Assembly (NCBI RefSeq): GCF_010586825.1
Contig: NZ_JAAAGB010000010.1
Location: 1-64,000 of the forward strand
Source: Draconibacterium mangrovi
Lineage (GTDB): Bacteria > Bacteroidota > Bacteroidia > Bacteroidales > Prolixibacteraceae
Reading direction: 5' to 3'
Length of the DNA stretch: 64,000 nt
Shown here: positions 9,071-18,440 of the stretch, in pieces
How the letters are laid out: every line of letters begins with the position of its first letter
Position numbering within the stretch: position 1 is the stretch's first letter
The notes under the pieces: generated by a model
What the model saw: the letters and a program-made list of their open reading frames with translations, nothing else
Told to the model about the DNA's origin: nothing
Database searches by the model: none
Made by a program: the position numbers and the translations under genes

Positions 9071-11722
9071 CTAAAACAAAGAGCCTTGTCCGTCATCTTC
9101 CTTTTTGGGTCGGGTTACCTCAAACGGAATATCATCAACATCCTCTTTTTTCTCTGCCTTGCTATCCTGTTCTTGTTCCGGTTCGTCCTCTTCCTCCTCA
9201 TGATGATCGTAATCATCTTTTATTACCGGCTCAATTTCTTTAATATTATTCACCTCGTAATTACTGAGTCGTTTACCTTTCGCCTTCCACGATTTCACGC
9301 CGATAAACTCGGCCACCTCGATAATCTCATTTTCACGCTCGGCATTCTTTCCTCCAAACGTAAGTTCCAAACGCGGATAATGCACCCAGGTTAAACTAAT
9401 CAGTTTATTATCGTTATTGTCGCCGATAAAACGTATCAATTTTCCTTCCGGCTCATCAATTTCAAAACGTTTTACGTAGTAATATTTCTGGTCGGCATCG
9501 TAATAAACTGCCGACAAGATCTTACGTTGATCAAATTTCTCGATCACCAGAATATCTTGCTGGAAGTGGTTACTCAAATCGTAATTATACAACTGGAACT
9601 CGCCGTTTTTGTAAATAACCAGGATTTTATCTTCTCCCGAAAATTCTCCTAAGAAAGTTCCCCGGTTATCGGCATTCAGGCGCAATACATCCGAATCGAA
9701 CCAGATTTTGCGACCACCAAGCGTAGAAACTCCTCTTTCTTTAAGGGTAATTTTATGAATATCGTTTTTACTTAAAATATTTCCCATCGACTGACGGCCT
9801 TTGATGGCCAACTCGCCCATATCTTCTTCAAAAACAAGCTTTTTTATCCGTGGCTTTGGCTTCAAAACAATGCGTAAAACTTCGGCTTCGCCATTCGGGT
9901 TGGCTGAGAAATAAACAATACGCGAGCCTTTGGTTTCCTTTGTCAGATTGTACTCTTTGTCTCGGGTTACGCCCGTAACAAAAAAGCGTTTCATATAGAA
10001 ATTGCCCGATTCGCCGTCTTTGTACACCACATTGTAAATGGTGCGTTTATCGTTTTTCTTGAAAACAGCCAGGTGCAAAATATTTTTACCGATAAAAGCT
10101 TTATCCGAAACTTTGGTAATAAAATACGAACCATCGCGGCGGAAAACGATTATGTCGTCGATATCCGAACAGTCGCAAACAAATTCTTCTTTCCGAAGCG
10201 ATGTACCCATAAATCCTTCCTTCCGGTCGACATACAGTTTTTCGTTTTTCACCACCACTTTCGAGGCCACAATATTTTCAAAACTGCGAATTTCTGTTTT
10301 GCGCTCTTTGCCTTTACCGTACTTTCTTTTCAGGTGTTTAAACCACTCAATGGTATAGTCAATAATATTTTCGATGTTCTTTTCAACCTCCGCGATTTCG
10401 TCTTCTATCGATTTTAGCAAATCGTTGGCCTTATCCTTGTTGAATTTCAGGATTCGTGCCATACGAATTTCCATAAGTTTCAGAATATCCTCGCGGGTAA
10501 TTTCGCGCTTCAGTTTGGGTTTCCACGGGTCCAAACGGTGATCGATATGCGCTACCGCCTGATCCATGTTTTCCGAATCCTCAAACTTTTTATCCTTGTA
10601 AATGCGCTCTTCGATAAATATTTTCTCCAGCGAAGAAAAATGCCACTGCTCTTCCAGTTCTGATTTACGAATCTCCAGCTCGAGTTTCAGTAAGGCTTTT
10701 GTTGAATCGGCCGAACGTTTCAGAATTTCGGAAACGCCAATAAAGTGTGGCTTATCGTTTTCGATGATACAGGCATTTGGCGACAACGAAACTTCGCAAT
10801 CGGTAAATGCATAAAGCGCATCGATAGTTTTATCCGACGAAACACCTGGTGCCAGATGAACAAGAATTTCAACATGCTCGGCTGTGTTATCGTCAATCTT
10901 TTTTACTTTGATTTTCCCTTTGTCGTTGGCTTTAATAATCGATTCAATCAGCGTCGTGGTTGTTTTTCCATACGGCACCTCGTTTATTACCAGCGTTTTA
11001 TTGTCGCGCTTTTCAATTTTTGCACGCACTTTTACCGAACCACCGCGCAAACCATCGTTGTATTTGCTAAAATCGGCCGATCCTCCGGTTGGGAAGTCCG
11101 GATATAATTCAAAATCTTTTCCACGAAGGTAATTTATTGATGCATCGATGAGCTCGAGAAAGTTATGCGGGAACAATTTTGAAGCCAAACCTACCGCAAT
11201 ACCATCAACTCCCTGCGCCAACAGCAGCGGGAATTTTACCGGGAGTGTAACCGGTTCCTTTTTACGGCCATCATATGATAGTTTCCATTCGGTAGTTTTC
11301 GGATTAAAAAGCACCTCCAAAGCAAACTTGGTCAGTCGGGCTTCGATGTAACGAGGTGCTGCCGCTCCGTCGCCGGTAAGAATGTTACCCCAGTTTCCCT
11401 GCGAGTCGATCAGTAATTCTTTCTGGCCAATCTGCACAATGGCATCACCGATCGAAGCATCGCCATGCGGGTGATACTGCATGGTTTGCCCGATAATGTT
11501 TGCCACCTTGTTGTAGCGCCCGTCGTCCATTTCGCGCATGGCATGCATAATACGTCGCTGAACGGGTTTTAGTCCATCGTTAATGTACGGCACTGCCCGC
11601 TCGAGTATTACATATGAGGCATAATCCAAAAACCAGTCGCGGTACATACCCGAAAGATAGATCACCTCATCTTTTACACTATCGTCCTGAATTTCTTCCT
11701 GATTTAAATTCTCTTCTGACAT
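9071..11722 (-). CDS. parC: DNA topoisomerase IV subunit A
   Basis: 883 residues. This is the breakage-reunion subunit that decatenates daughter chromosomes with ParE. Catalytic Tyr125 follows Arg124 in AAAPRYIEARL, and the quinolone-resistance region reads HPHGDASIGDAIV at 84-96. GyrA-like beta-pinwheel repeats fill the C-terminal third, and the extreme C-terminus is acidic (about 830-875). It is placed as ParC rather than GyrA because it directly follows parE (gap 46 bp) and because the pinwheel lacks a recognisable GyrA box. Confidence 0.93.
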   Translation of the reverse strand: MSEENLNQEEIQDDSVKDEVIYLSGMYRDWFLDYASYVILERAVPYINDGLKPVQRRIMHAMREMDDGRYNKVANIIGQTMQYHPHGDASIGDAIVQIGQKELLIDSQGNWGNILTGDGAAAPRYIEARLTKFALEVLFNPKTTEWKLSYDGRKKEPVTLPVKFPLLLAQGVDGIAVGLASKLFPHNFLELIDASINYLRGKDFELYPDFPTGGSADFSKYNDGLRGGSVKVRAKIEKRDNKTLVINEVPYGKTTTTLIESIIKANDKGKIKVKKIDDNTAEHVEILVHLAPGVSSDKTIDALYAFTDCEVSLSPNACIIENDKPHFIGVSEILKRSADSTKALLKLELEIRKSELEEQWHFSSLEKIFIEERIYKDKKFEDSENMDQAVAHIDHRLDPWKPKLKREITREDILKLMEIRMARILKFNKDKANDLLKSIEDEIAEVEKNIENIIDYTIEWFKHLKRKYGKGKERKTEIRSFENIVASKVVVKNEKLYVDRKEGFMGTSLRKEEFVCDCSDIDDIIVFRRDGSYFITKVSDKAFIGKNILHLAVFKKNDKRTIYNVVYKDGESGNFYMKRFFVTGVTRDKEYNLTKETKGSRIVYFSANPNGEAEVLRIVLKPKPRIKKLVFEEDMGELAIKGRQSMGNILSKNDIHKITLKERGVSTLGGRKIWFDSDVLRLNADNRGTFLGEFSGEDKILVIYKNGEFQLYNYDLSNHFQQDILVIEKFDQRKILSAVYYDADQKYYYVKRFEIDEPEGKLIRFIGDNNDNKLISLTWVHYPRLELTFGGKNAERENEIIEVAEFIGVKSWKAKGKRLSNYEVNNIKEIEPVIKDDYDHHEEEEDEPEQEQDSKAEKKEDVDDIPFEVTRPKKEDDGQGSLF

Positions 11723-11768
11723 TCTATTCTTTGAAATTTACCGTGCTTCCTATTTGAAGATTTTCCAA

Positions 11769-13604
11769 TTACATTACTTCGTCTTTTTCAACATACAGGT
11801 TTTCGATGATGAACTCCTGTCTTTCGGGGGTGTTTTTACCCATGTAGTAGGATAACATTTCTGCCACCGATTCGTGCTTTTTCATTTGCACCGGATCGAG
11901 ACGGATATCCTTACCAATGAAATGTTTAAACTCGTCGGGCGATATTTCTCCCAGTCCTTTAAATCGGGTTATTTCGGGTTTGCCACGTAATTTGTTTATG
12001 GCTTTTACTTTCTCTTCGTCTGAATAACAGTAGTACGTTTTTTGCTTGTTACGCACCCTGAAAAGCGGCGTTTGTAAAATATAAACATGTCCCTTCTTAA
12101 TCAACTCGGGGAAAAACTGCAGAAAGAAAGTAATAAGCAGCAAACGGATGTGCATTCCGTCAACGTCGGCATCGGTAGCAATAATTACCTTGTTGTAACG
12201 AAGGTCTTCCATGCTTTCTTCAATATTCAACGCTGCCTGTAAGAGGTTAAATTCCTCGTTTTCGTACACCACTTTTTTGGTAAGACCAAAAGTATTTAGC
12301 GGTTTTCCTTTCAAACTAAATACGGCCTGTGTATTTACATTGCGCGATTTGGTGATCGATCCACTTGCCGAGTCTCCCTCGGTAATAAAAATGCTCGATT
12401 CTTCTTTCCGCTCATCTTTTTCGTTGAAATGAACACGGCAGTCGCGCAATTTTTTGTTATGCAGGTTGGCCTTTTTAGCGCGTTGCCGCGCCAGTTTTTT
12501 CACCCCCGAAATGGCTTTACGTTCGCGCTCCGACTCCACAATGCGTCTCAGCAAAACTTCGGCAACCTCATGGTTTTTGTGCAGGAAGTTATCGAGCTCA
12601 GTCTGTAGAAAATTACCAACGTGTGCTCGCACTGACGGTCCGTTTGGGCCAATATCCCGTGATCCGAGTTTGGTTTTGGTTTGCGACTCAAATACAGGCT
12701 CTTCTACTTTAATGCTAACAGCCGCCACAATCGATGCCCGTATATCCGACGGGTCGAAATCCTTCTTGTAAAAGTCCCTGATCGTTTTCACTAAAACTTC
12801 GCGAAAAGCCTGTAAATGAGTCCCTCCCTGGGTGGTGTGCTGACCGTTAACAAACGAATAATAATCCTCCCCGTATTGATTACCATGTGTTATGGCAACT
12901 TCAATATCTTCGCCTCTGAGATGTATAATTGGGTAAATTGGGTCGTGATCCATATTTTCCTCGAGCAAATCACGCAATCCGTTGCGCGAGAAAAATTTTT
13001 CGCCGTTGTATTCAATGGTTAAGCCGGCATTCAGGAAGGTGTAGTTTTTCATCATATTCACGATATAGTCGTTCATATAACGATACTTTTTGAACACTTC
13101 CACGTCGGGGACAAACCTCACCTCTGTTCCGTTTCCCTCATCGAGATTTTGATAATCTTTCTCGCCGGTTTTAATCCCCTGGCTAAAATATACTTCTTTA
13201 GCCACGCCTTCGCGTACTGCTTTTATAGTAAAATCGGAAGACAGGGCATTTACGGCTTTTATACCGACACCGTTCAATCCCACCGATTTTTTGAAAACCT
13301 CGTTATCGTATTTTGCGCCGGTATTCATTTTACTGGCTACATCCACCAGTTTCCCCAGTGGAATTCCACGGCCATAATCGCGGATGGTAACCGAATCCTG
13401 ATCGACGTTTACAAGGATCTTTTTACCATGCCCCATCATAAATTCGTCGACAGAGTTATCCATCACCTCTTTCAACAAAACATAAATACCATCGTCGGCA
13501 GAAGTTCCGTCTCCGAGTTTACCAATATACATACCCGGACGTCGCCGGATGTGCTCCTGCCAGTCTAACGTTTTAATTGCACCTTCGTCGTAGTTTGCGC
13601 TCAT
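11769..13604 (-). CDS. parE: DNA topoisomerase IV subunit B
   Basis: 611 residues, shorter than most GyrB proteins and typical of Bacteroidota ParE. The GHKL ATPase domain carries Glu46 and Asn50 ([12 protein letters not shown]), the DYGRGIP motif and [14 protein letters not shown]. The TOPRIM domain has EGDSASG and, downstream, [10 protein letters not shown] for Mg binding. It ends with the PxRF-like [10 protein letters not shown] region. It is the first gene of parE-parC-aroK. Its promoter lies about 110 bp upstream, and the 21-bp mirror array lies about 540 bp upstream. Confidence 0.95.
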   Translation of the reverse strand: MSANYDEGAIKTLDWQEHIRRRPGMYIGKLGDGTSADDGIYVLLKEVMDNSVDEFMMGHGKKILVNVDQDSVTIRDYGRGIPLGKLVDVASKMNTGAKYDNEVFKKSVGLNGVGIKAVNALSSDFTIKAVREGVAKEVYFSQGIKTGEKDYQNLDEGNGTEVRFVPDVEVFKKYRYMNDYIVNMMKNYTFLNAGLTIEYNGEKFFSRNGLRDLLEENMDHDPIYPIIHLRGEDIEVAITHGNQYGEDYYSFVNGQHTTQGGTHLQAFREVLVKTIRDFYKKDFDPSDIRASIVAAVSIKVEEPVFESQTKTKLGSRDIGPNGPSVRAHVGNFLQTELDNFLHKNHEVAEVLLRRIVESERERKAISGVKKLARQRAKKANLHNKKLRDCRVHFNEKDERKEESSIFITEGDSASGSITKSRNVNTQAVFSLKGKPLNTFGLTKKVVYENEEFNLLQAALNIEESMEDLRYNKVIIATDADVDGMHIRLLLITFFLQFFPELIKKGHVYILQTPLFRVRNKQKTYYCYSDEEKVKAINKLRGKPEITRFKGLGEISPDEFKHFIGKDIRLDPVQMKKHESVAEMLSYYMGKNTPERQEFIIENLYVEKDEVM

Positions 13605-13719
13605 ACTTCAATCTCCAGAATCAACTTTCGAATTTTTCAGGAACTCTGTGTTTATTACGGTTTTGTGCTTAAGGGACTTGGTTTTTTATCAAAGCAACAC
13701 AGAATTCACCCAATTGTCA

Positions 13720-13749
13720 CAAATATAAACAAATCCTACACTTTGCAAG
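13720..13749 (-). promoter_or_regulatory. Promoter of parE-parC-aroK
   Basis: Minus-strand CTTG (13746-13749), an 18-bp spacer and TATATTTG (13720-13727). The predicted start of transcription is near 13713, leaving a leader of about 110 nt before parE. Confidence 0.6.
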
Positions 13750-14019
13750 GGGTTTCGCGCGGGCAATAACTAACAATCACCCGTTGAAAAAGTGTGTATA
13801 AAATTAGTGATAAAAGCGGGCGAAGAACCGCAACTCTTTCTACTCAGACCTACGGATTCGCAAAACATTTCCAGGAGATCGCAACACCGATTTCCGGCCA
13901 CCAAACACCAGGCTATACGATTAAATATCGAAATGAGCCTTTGCTTCGCTTACTCCCAAAGCCTCTTTCGTTTATTATCGGCATTAACTCCCGAATCAAG
14001 TTCAGAACAGGCTATTGCA

Positions 14020-14426
14020 ATTTCACTGTTTCGCTTAAGGCTCACATTGAAACGCAATTGGTATTATTTATTGACAGACAAAAGATTTAAGTCTAATTCA
14101 GCATAAAATGCCGCGTATTTGCTCTCCCTGATATCAATATCTGCCAGCGAGCTATTCATACCTACATGCGAGCTACTTTTAGGCACCTGCGAGCTATCAA
14201 TATTTGCTTGCAAGCTATTTATAGAGACCTGCGAGCTTAGCTCGCACACTATTTTTTACACCTCGCATCATTTTATTTATAGCTCGCACCGCTTTTTTAG
14301 TAGCTCGCGCCCTATTATTCATACCTCGCAAGGCAATTTTAGCTACAGGGGAGAATAAAAAGAAAAATCGGGTGTCATTTAATATCAATTACATCTCGTT
14401 GTGAGCCTTAAGCGAGACAATGAAAT
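14020..14426. repeat. 26-bp imperfect inverted repeat flanking the 21-bp array
   Basis: The left arm 14020-14045 (core TTTCGCTTAAGGCTCAC) and the right arm 14401-14426 (core GTGAGCCTTAAGCGAGA) are reverse complements at 24 of 26 positions. They enclose about 355 bp whose middle is the mirror-symmetric array. Confidence 0.75.
14147..14329. repeat. Mirror-symmetric array of ten 21-bp units
   Basis: Five forward heptamers GCGAGCT start at 14147, 14168, 14189, 14210 (GCAAGCT) and 14231. Five reverse-complement heptamers AGCTCGC start at 14239, 14260 (ACCTCGC), 14281, 14302 and 14323 (ACCTCGC). Every step is exactly 21 bp and the two halves are symmetric about position 14238, where the central pair forms a 15-bp dyad. 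The 14-bp spacers are unrelated and AT-rich, so the heptamers are conserved and not a long hairpin. 21 bp is two turns of B-DNA, which puts all motifs on one face of the helix. This resembles iterons or an operator array; no known family comes to mind. Confidence 0.85.
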
Positions 14427-14499
14427 CATAGTGTTAATGTCGATCAAAAGGAAAAATTTCCTGAAATAAGGCTCATTCTGATTCCTCATTGGCATTAGA

Positions 14500-14880
14500 T
14501 AATACGACATATGATTTTCAGACAAAGACAGGTTTACCCGAAATTTCCGGTGGATTTATTTTTGAAACGCCTCCGGATACATTCCGCTTTTTCCCTGCCG
14601 GGGGCCTTCATCTTTGCCCCCGACGAAATGTCGGGATTTCCGCTTTGCTCCAACTTAAAGCAAAGACGAAGCAGAAAATTCAAGGCTGCTTTTGGCCCTT
14701 CCCCTGCGTTTTCATAAAACCTAAATTCGGACGGGTGATCTCCTCGCGCACTCGGAGCTTCCCGCTCTCATTAAGGTTTCATTTTAACTCCGGGCAACGA
14801 CCAAAAGAGGCTGTCCACTGATGCAACGTCAGCAACATCGCAGCCTGGCCTCGTACGTCAGCTGACGGATTCTGAAACCA
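14500..14880. other. Possible structured RNA or dispersed intergenic element
   Basis: Stretch richer in GC than its surroundings. Visible pairings are CCCGAC/GTCGGG (14619-14635, 5-nt loop), CTTTGC/GCAAAG (14643-14665), a nested pair CTTTTGG (14689-14695) with CCAAAAG (14801-14807) enclosing AAACCT (14717-14722) with AGGTTT (14774-14779), and the 12-bp palindrome CGTCAGCTGACG (14856-14867). Reading frames through it have no protein-like composition. Whether it is an RNA or a repeated element needs comparison across genomes. Confidence 0.35.
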
Positions 14881-14892
14881 GAGTCTTACTGA

Positions 14893-16671
14893 CTAAATAA
14901 TCCCCATTTTTTTCATCAGGAAAGTGGCATTCATGGTTTGGGTAACACCATCCGAGAGTTTGTAGTCGAAAATCAGCTCGTTGTTCTCGATCCGGATTTC
15001 GAAACATTTATTGAAAACGTGTTGCGGAAGTTCGTTTTCCATTTCACTCAATTTCAGGTCGTGCGTGGCAATCATTGCTGCACACTGGTACTGCGCAAGT
15101 TTTCTTACCAGTTCTTTCGAGCCATTTAGTTTATCAACCGAATTGGTTCCTTTCAGCATTTCGTCGAGAATAACAAAGATTTGCTCTCCTACCGCCAAAC
15201 GATCGAGCACAGCTTTTATCCGTTTTAACTCGGCAAAAAAATACGATTCGTCTTTAAGCAACGAGTCGGTTGTGCGCATATTGGTATACAAATCAACAGG
15301 TGTTATTTTCATCGATGTGGCACAAACCGGTGCGCCAATCTCTGCCAACAAGATGTTTGTACCCACGGTTCGCAGAAAAGTACTTTTACCGGCCATATTT
15401 GCGCCGGTTACGATCATAATTTTCGCCCAACCCTGAATTTCAATGTCATTGTTTACCCGCTTGTCTTTATTCAGTAACGGATGGCCCAATTCGGCAGCAC
15501 ATAACGAAAAGTCCTGATCCGTAATCTCCGGATACACAAAATCGCTGTGGTTATTGGCATAATTTGCCAGGCTAATAAATGCATCCATTTGTGCAATTAT
15601 TTCCAGCCACCCGGCCAGTCTTCCGTGATTCTCTTTATGCCATTTCCAAAGTTTATATACACAACGAATATCCCAGGTGAAAAGCCCGTTCAACACCACG
15701 CCAACCAAAATATTCTGCCGGTATTCGAATTCTTTCACCAGGCTTTTTAATTCGCCAAACACTTTCCCGGCTGAAGGTTCGGTTACCTTTTTCCTTAATT
15801 CGCTTAAATACGGTGATTGAAATTCTTTATCCTCGATGATTTTCAGCAACTGCATGTATTTGGCCAACAGGTCGGACTTGCGACCAAAAAATCCGAAGTA
15901 ATAATTCACCCTTTTTGTCCAGGCAAACAAAAGCAGAAACTGCACAAATACCATTGCCACCAGGTAAAAATTACTCACCCCCATTATTGCGGGAATTGCG
16001 GCCAGTACTGTAATTACAGGAACAATACGAATCAACCACTTCAACAGCTTTGAATGATTCAGTTCGAGTTCCATTTCCGACCAGGATCGAATTTCATTAT
16101 ACTGTACTTCGGTTTCCTTAAACAGGTTTCCTTCGGTTAAAAAGTCGAGCCGCCACATGGGCATTTCAGCCAATTCTTTAATGGCTTCCTGCCGCTTCTC
16201 AATTTCTACTCTTTCCTTTAGTGGCTTTTGCAACCAATCGGCCAGGCGTTGACGCCCTTCAACAGTTGCAGTACGGTTTAGGTACTGAAACAACGATCCT
16301 TCGCCAAACAAATCAAGATCGTAAGCATATGGATGTTCTGCATTCAGAAATTCTTCACCATTCTCAAAATGCAAAAAGGAATGATCCAGGGCCTTTAGCT
16401 CATCTTCCAGCAATTTCGTTTTAATAACAAGGGTTTGCTTTATTTTATCGAGCTGAAGATTTCTTTTGATCAGCCAGAAAAAAAGTACAATTAACGGAAG
16501 CGTGCAATAGAGTGTGGTAATTTCCCAGCCAAGAATAATAAGCGGGAGAAATATTGCCACAAATGCTACAAAACGATACCAGGCAAAACGTTTTACTTTC
16601 GCCGATACGCGTTGTAATTCATCGGTATAATACAAAAGTTTTTCGTAATAAAGCCGGGCAGGTTCACTCAT
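14893..16671 (-). CDS. Membrane-anchored MutS-family ATPase
   Basis: 592 residues. Two hydrophobic segments lie near 31-47 and 50-66, and a second pair near 210-250. The C-terminal half is a MutS-type ABC ATPase with Walker A GANMAGKST from 423, Walker B FVILDE at about 499-504, and the signature-like region LKGTNS. It lacks the N-terminal mismatch-recognition and connector domains of MutS and the Smr domain of MutS2. Such membrane MutS homologues are common in Bacteroidota but their role is not established, so mismatch repair should not be assumed. Its start abuts the stop of the upstream PAP2 gene with no gap, so the two are translationally linked. Confidence 0.85.
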   Translation of the reverse strand: MSEPARLYYEKLLYYTDELQRVSAKVKRFAWYRFVAFVAIFLPLIILGWEITTLYCTLPLIVLFFWLIKRNLQLDKIKQTLVIKTKLLEDELKALDHSFLHFENGEEFLNAEHPYAYDLDLFGEGSLFQYLNRTATVEGRQRLADWLQKPLKERVEIEKRQEAIKELAEMPMWRLDFLTEGNLFKETEVQYNEIRSWSEMELELNHSKLLKWLIRIVPVITVLAAIPAIMGVSNFYLVAMVFVQFLLLFAWTKRVNYYFGFFGRKSDLLAKYMQLLKIIEDKEFQSPYLSELRKKVTEPSAGKVFGELKSLVKEFEYRQNILVGVVLNGLFTWDIRCVYKLWKWHKENHGRLAGWLEIIAQMDAFISLANYANNHSDFVYPEITDQDFSLCAAELGHPLLNKDKRVNNDIEIQGWAKIMIVTGANMAGKSTFLRTVGTNILLAEIGAPVCATSMKITPVDLYTNMRTTDSLLKDESYFFAELKRIKAVLDRLAVGEQIFVILDEMLKGTNSVDKLNGSKELVRKLAQYQCAAMIATHDLKLSEMENELPQHVFNKCFEIRIENNELIFDYKLSDGVTQTMNATFLMKKMGII

Positions 16672-17364
16672 TTATAATACTTTATGGAAGTAAAGTTGAC
16701 CAACCAAAAGAAAGACGGTAAATACCGATACCAGAAACACTAAAGCAATCATTCCAGCATCTTTTCGCGACAGTACAGTTTTTTCAATTTTTGGCGAGCG
16801 ACCAAAGAAAAAATGATTCTCGACAAACATCATCAGCCGGTACAAGGCCCAACCGATAAACCATCCGATTAGTCCTCCGCAAATCAGATCGAGCGGATAG
16901 TGTACACCTACATAAATGCGCGAATAACAAAAAACCAGTACCCAAGCCAGGGTTAAAAAATAGTAACTGCGATTTTTGAAAATTCGTGATGTTAACACCA
17001 GAATTGCAACCGAATTGGCCGCATGTGCCGATACAAAACCAAACTGTCCACCTTTCCCGAAGAATATGTGAACCAGGTGCGAAATTGCCGGATCGTGTGT
17101 TGGTCGCAAGCGCTGAACAGAATCTTTTATCACGTTGGAGAACTGATCTGTAGCTGCTATTAACAGACCTATAGCAATTAATATCAATATTGATTTGCTA
17201 CGGTAATTCTTAATAATATAAAACAAGATGCTGGCAAAAAACGGAATCCATGTTTCCTGACGTGTTATCAGTATTATCATGGTATCCCAAAACTCATTGT
17301 GGAATCCGTTCAAAAATAAAAACACATCTTTATCCAGCTCCAGTATTGGTCGTAATAATTCCAT
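16672..17364 (-). CDS. PAP2-family membrane phosphatase
   Basis: 230 residues with about six membrane segments. The three phosphatase signatures are KDSVQRLRP (KxxxxxxRP), GFVSAHAANS (a PSGH variant with the catalytic His) and SRIYVGVHYPLDLICGG (SRxxxxxHxxxD). The family removes phosphate from lipid diphosphates or phosphatidate. Undecaprenyl diphosphate is a possible substrate, but uppP is also present at 39084. It overlaps the obgE stop by one base (TAATG). Confidence 0.88.
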   Translation of the reverse strand: MELLRPILELDKDVFLFLNGFHNEFWDTMIILITRQETWIPFFASILFYIIKNYRSKSILILIAIGLLIAATDQFSNVIKDSVQRLRPTHDPAISHLVHIFFGKGGQFGFVSAHAANSVAILVLTSRIFKNRSYYFLTLAWVLVFCYSRIYVGVHYPLDLICGGLIGWFIGWALYRLMMFVENHFFFGRSPKIEKTVLSRKDAGMIALVFLVSVFTVFLLVGQLYFHKVL

Positions 17365-18353
17365 TAACTATTTAAAATTTCCCAGATTCGGTCTTTTAGT
17401 TGTTGAATATTAAACCCTGAAACGGCAGAAAAAAACAAGTGCGGAATATCGCCCAGCTCACGGCTAATTTCCTTCATCAGCTCTTCATCCAGCATATCGG
17501 CTTTACTGATGGTTAAAAAGCGCTGTTTGTCGAGCAGTTCCGGATTATATTTTTCCAGCTCATTGAGTAATATTTTGTATTCTTTCAGATGGTCTTTACT
17601 ATCGGCCGGCACCATAAACAACAACATCGAGTTACGTTCGATATGCCTCAAAAAGCGCAGTCCCAAACCTCTACCTTCGTGTGCGCCTTCAATAATCCCC
17701 GGGATATCGGCCATTACAAACGAACGTTGTTCGCGATGTCCCACAATACCCAAATTGGGAACGAGCGTGGTAAACGGATAATCGGCAATTTTAGGTTTTG
17801 CTGCCGAAACCACCGACAACAATGTTGATTTTCCGGCACTCGGGAAACCAACCAACCCAACATCGGCCAGTACTTTTAACTCGAGTATTTTCCAGCCTTC
17901 CACTCCTTCTTCGCCGGGTTGCGCAAAACGAGGCGTTTGATGTGTCGCCGTTTTAAAATGATCGTTTCCCAAACCTCCGCGGCCACCTTGCATCAGAATT
18001 TGCTCTTCGCCATGTTTTGTAATTTCAAACAGGAATTCGCCGGTTTCCACATCGCGGGCCACTGTTCCCAGCGGCACTTCCAGGTAAATATCCTCACCAT
18101 CGGCACCGGTACTACGTTGCTTTCCGCCCGATTCTCCGTGTCCGGCTTTAATATGTTTCCGGAATTTCAGATGCAGCAATGTCCACATCTGCTCATTACC
18201 CACAAGGATAATATGGCCACCACGACCACCATCGCCGCCATCGGGGCCACCTTTGGCCACAAATTTCTCTCTGCGCAAGTGCGCGGAGCCGGAACCTCCG
18301 TTACCCGACTGACAATGAATTCTTACGTAATCAACAAAATTGGTCTCTGCCAT
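17364..18353 (-). CDS. obgE: Obg/CgtA GTPase
   Basis: 329 residues. A glycine-rich Obg domain comes first ([21 protein letters not shown] and [10 protein letters not shown]), then the GTPase domain with G1 [10 protein letters not shown]3 DIPGI and the TISKADML segment in place of NKxD. No extra C-terminal OCT domain is present, as in other Bacteroidota. It acts in 50S ribosome assembly and stress control. It lies downstream of adk, separated from it by a terminator hairpin and with its own -7 box. Confidence 0.95.
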   Translation of the reverse strand: MAETNFVDYVRIHCQSGNGGSGSAHLRREKFVAKGGPDGGDGGRGGHIILVGNEQMWTLLHLKFRKHIKAGHGESGGKQRSTGADGEDIYLEVPLGTVARDVETGEFLFEITKHGEEQILMQGGRGGLGNDHFKTATHQTPRFAQPGEEGVEGWKILELKVLADVGLVGFPSAGKSTLLSVVSAAKPKIADYPFTTLVPNLGIVGHREQRSFVMADIPGIIEGAHEGRGLGLRFLRHIERNSMLLFMVPADSKDHLKEYKILLNELEKYNPELLDKQRFLTISKADMLDEELMKEISRELGDIPHLFFSAVSGFNIQQLKDRIWEILNS

Positions 18354-18379
18354 CTGATTTTTCCTGTTCGTTAACTGTA

Positions 18380-18387
18380 CAAATATA
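18380..18387 (-). promoter_or_regulatory. -7 promoter element of obgE
   Basis: TATATTTG on the minus strand directly after the T-run of the adk terminator. The start of transcription would be near 18373, about 20 nt before obgE. No clear -33 TTTG is present. Confidence 0.4.
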
Positions 18388-18428
18388 AAAAAGGTGAGAC
18401 ACCTGTCCTACAACAAGTTTCTCACCCT
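18388..18428 (-). terminator. Terminator after adk
   Basis: On the minus strand GGTGAGA (18426-18420) pairs with TCTCACC (18399-18393) and is followed by six T residues. The loop is about 20 nt. It separates adk from obgE. Confidence 0.6.
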
Positions 18429-18440
18429 TGTAAATCGATG

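Larger units (their letters stand above)
13932..14477. repeat. 10-bp inverted repeat enclosing the array region
   Basis: AATGAGCCTT at 13932-13941 is the exact reverse complement of AAGGCTCATT at 14468-14477. Its arms lie outside the 26-bp pair, making a nested arrangement around the array. Confidence 0.4.
13605..14892. other. 1.3-kb gene-free region with repeat array and structured stretch
   Basis: No protein-coding gene is convincing here. From low to high coordinates it holds the parE promoter, a 10-bp and a 26-bp inverted repeat enclosing a mirror-symmetric array of 21-bp units (14147-14329), and a more GC-rich stretch (about 14500-14880) with several hairpins and nested stems. Short reading frames through the array are 7-residue repeats created by its 21-bp period. 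They appear on both strands, which argues against coding. Confidence 0.75.

Noticed and set aside
8629-9243. 204-codon plus-strand frame over aroK and the parC 3' end
   Set aside because: Antisense to two clearly conserved genes; no domain.
14147-14329. CRISPR array
   Set aside because: The conserved core is only 7 bp, spacers are 14 bp, orientation reverses at the centre and no cas genes are present.
14119-14358. 79-codon plus-strand and 61-codon minus-strand frames through the mirror array
   Set aside because: Both are 7-residue repeats forced by the 21-bp period, and the motif reverses direction in the middle, which a protein repeat would not do.
14489-14821. 110-codon frame in the intergenic block
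   Set aside because: Composition is not protein-like, the frame crosses several hairpins, and there is no promoter or start context.
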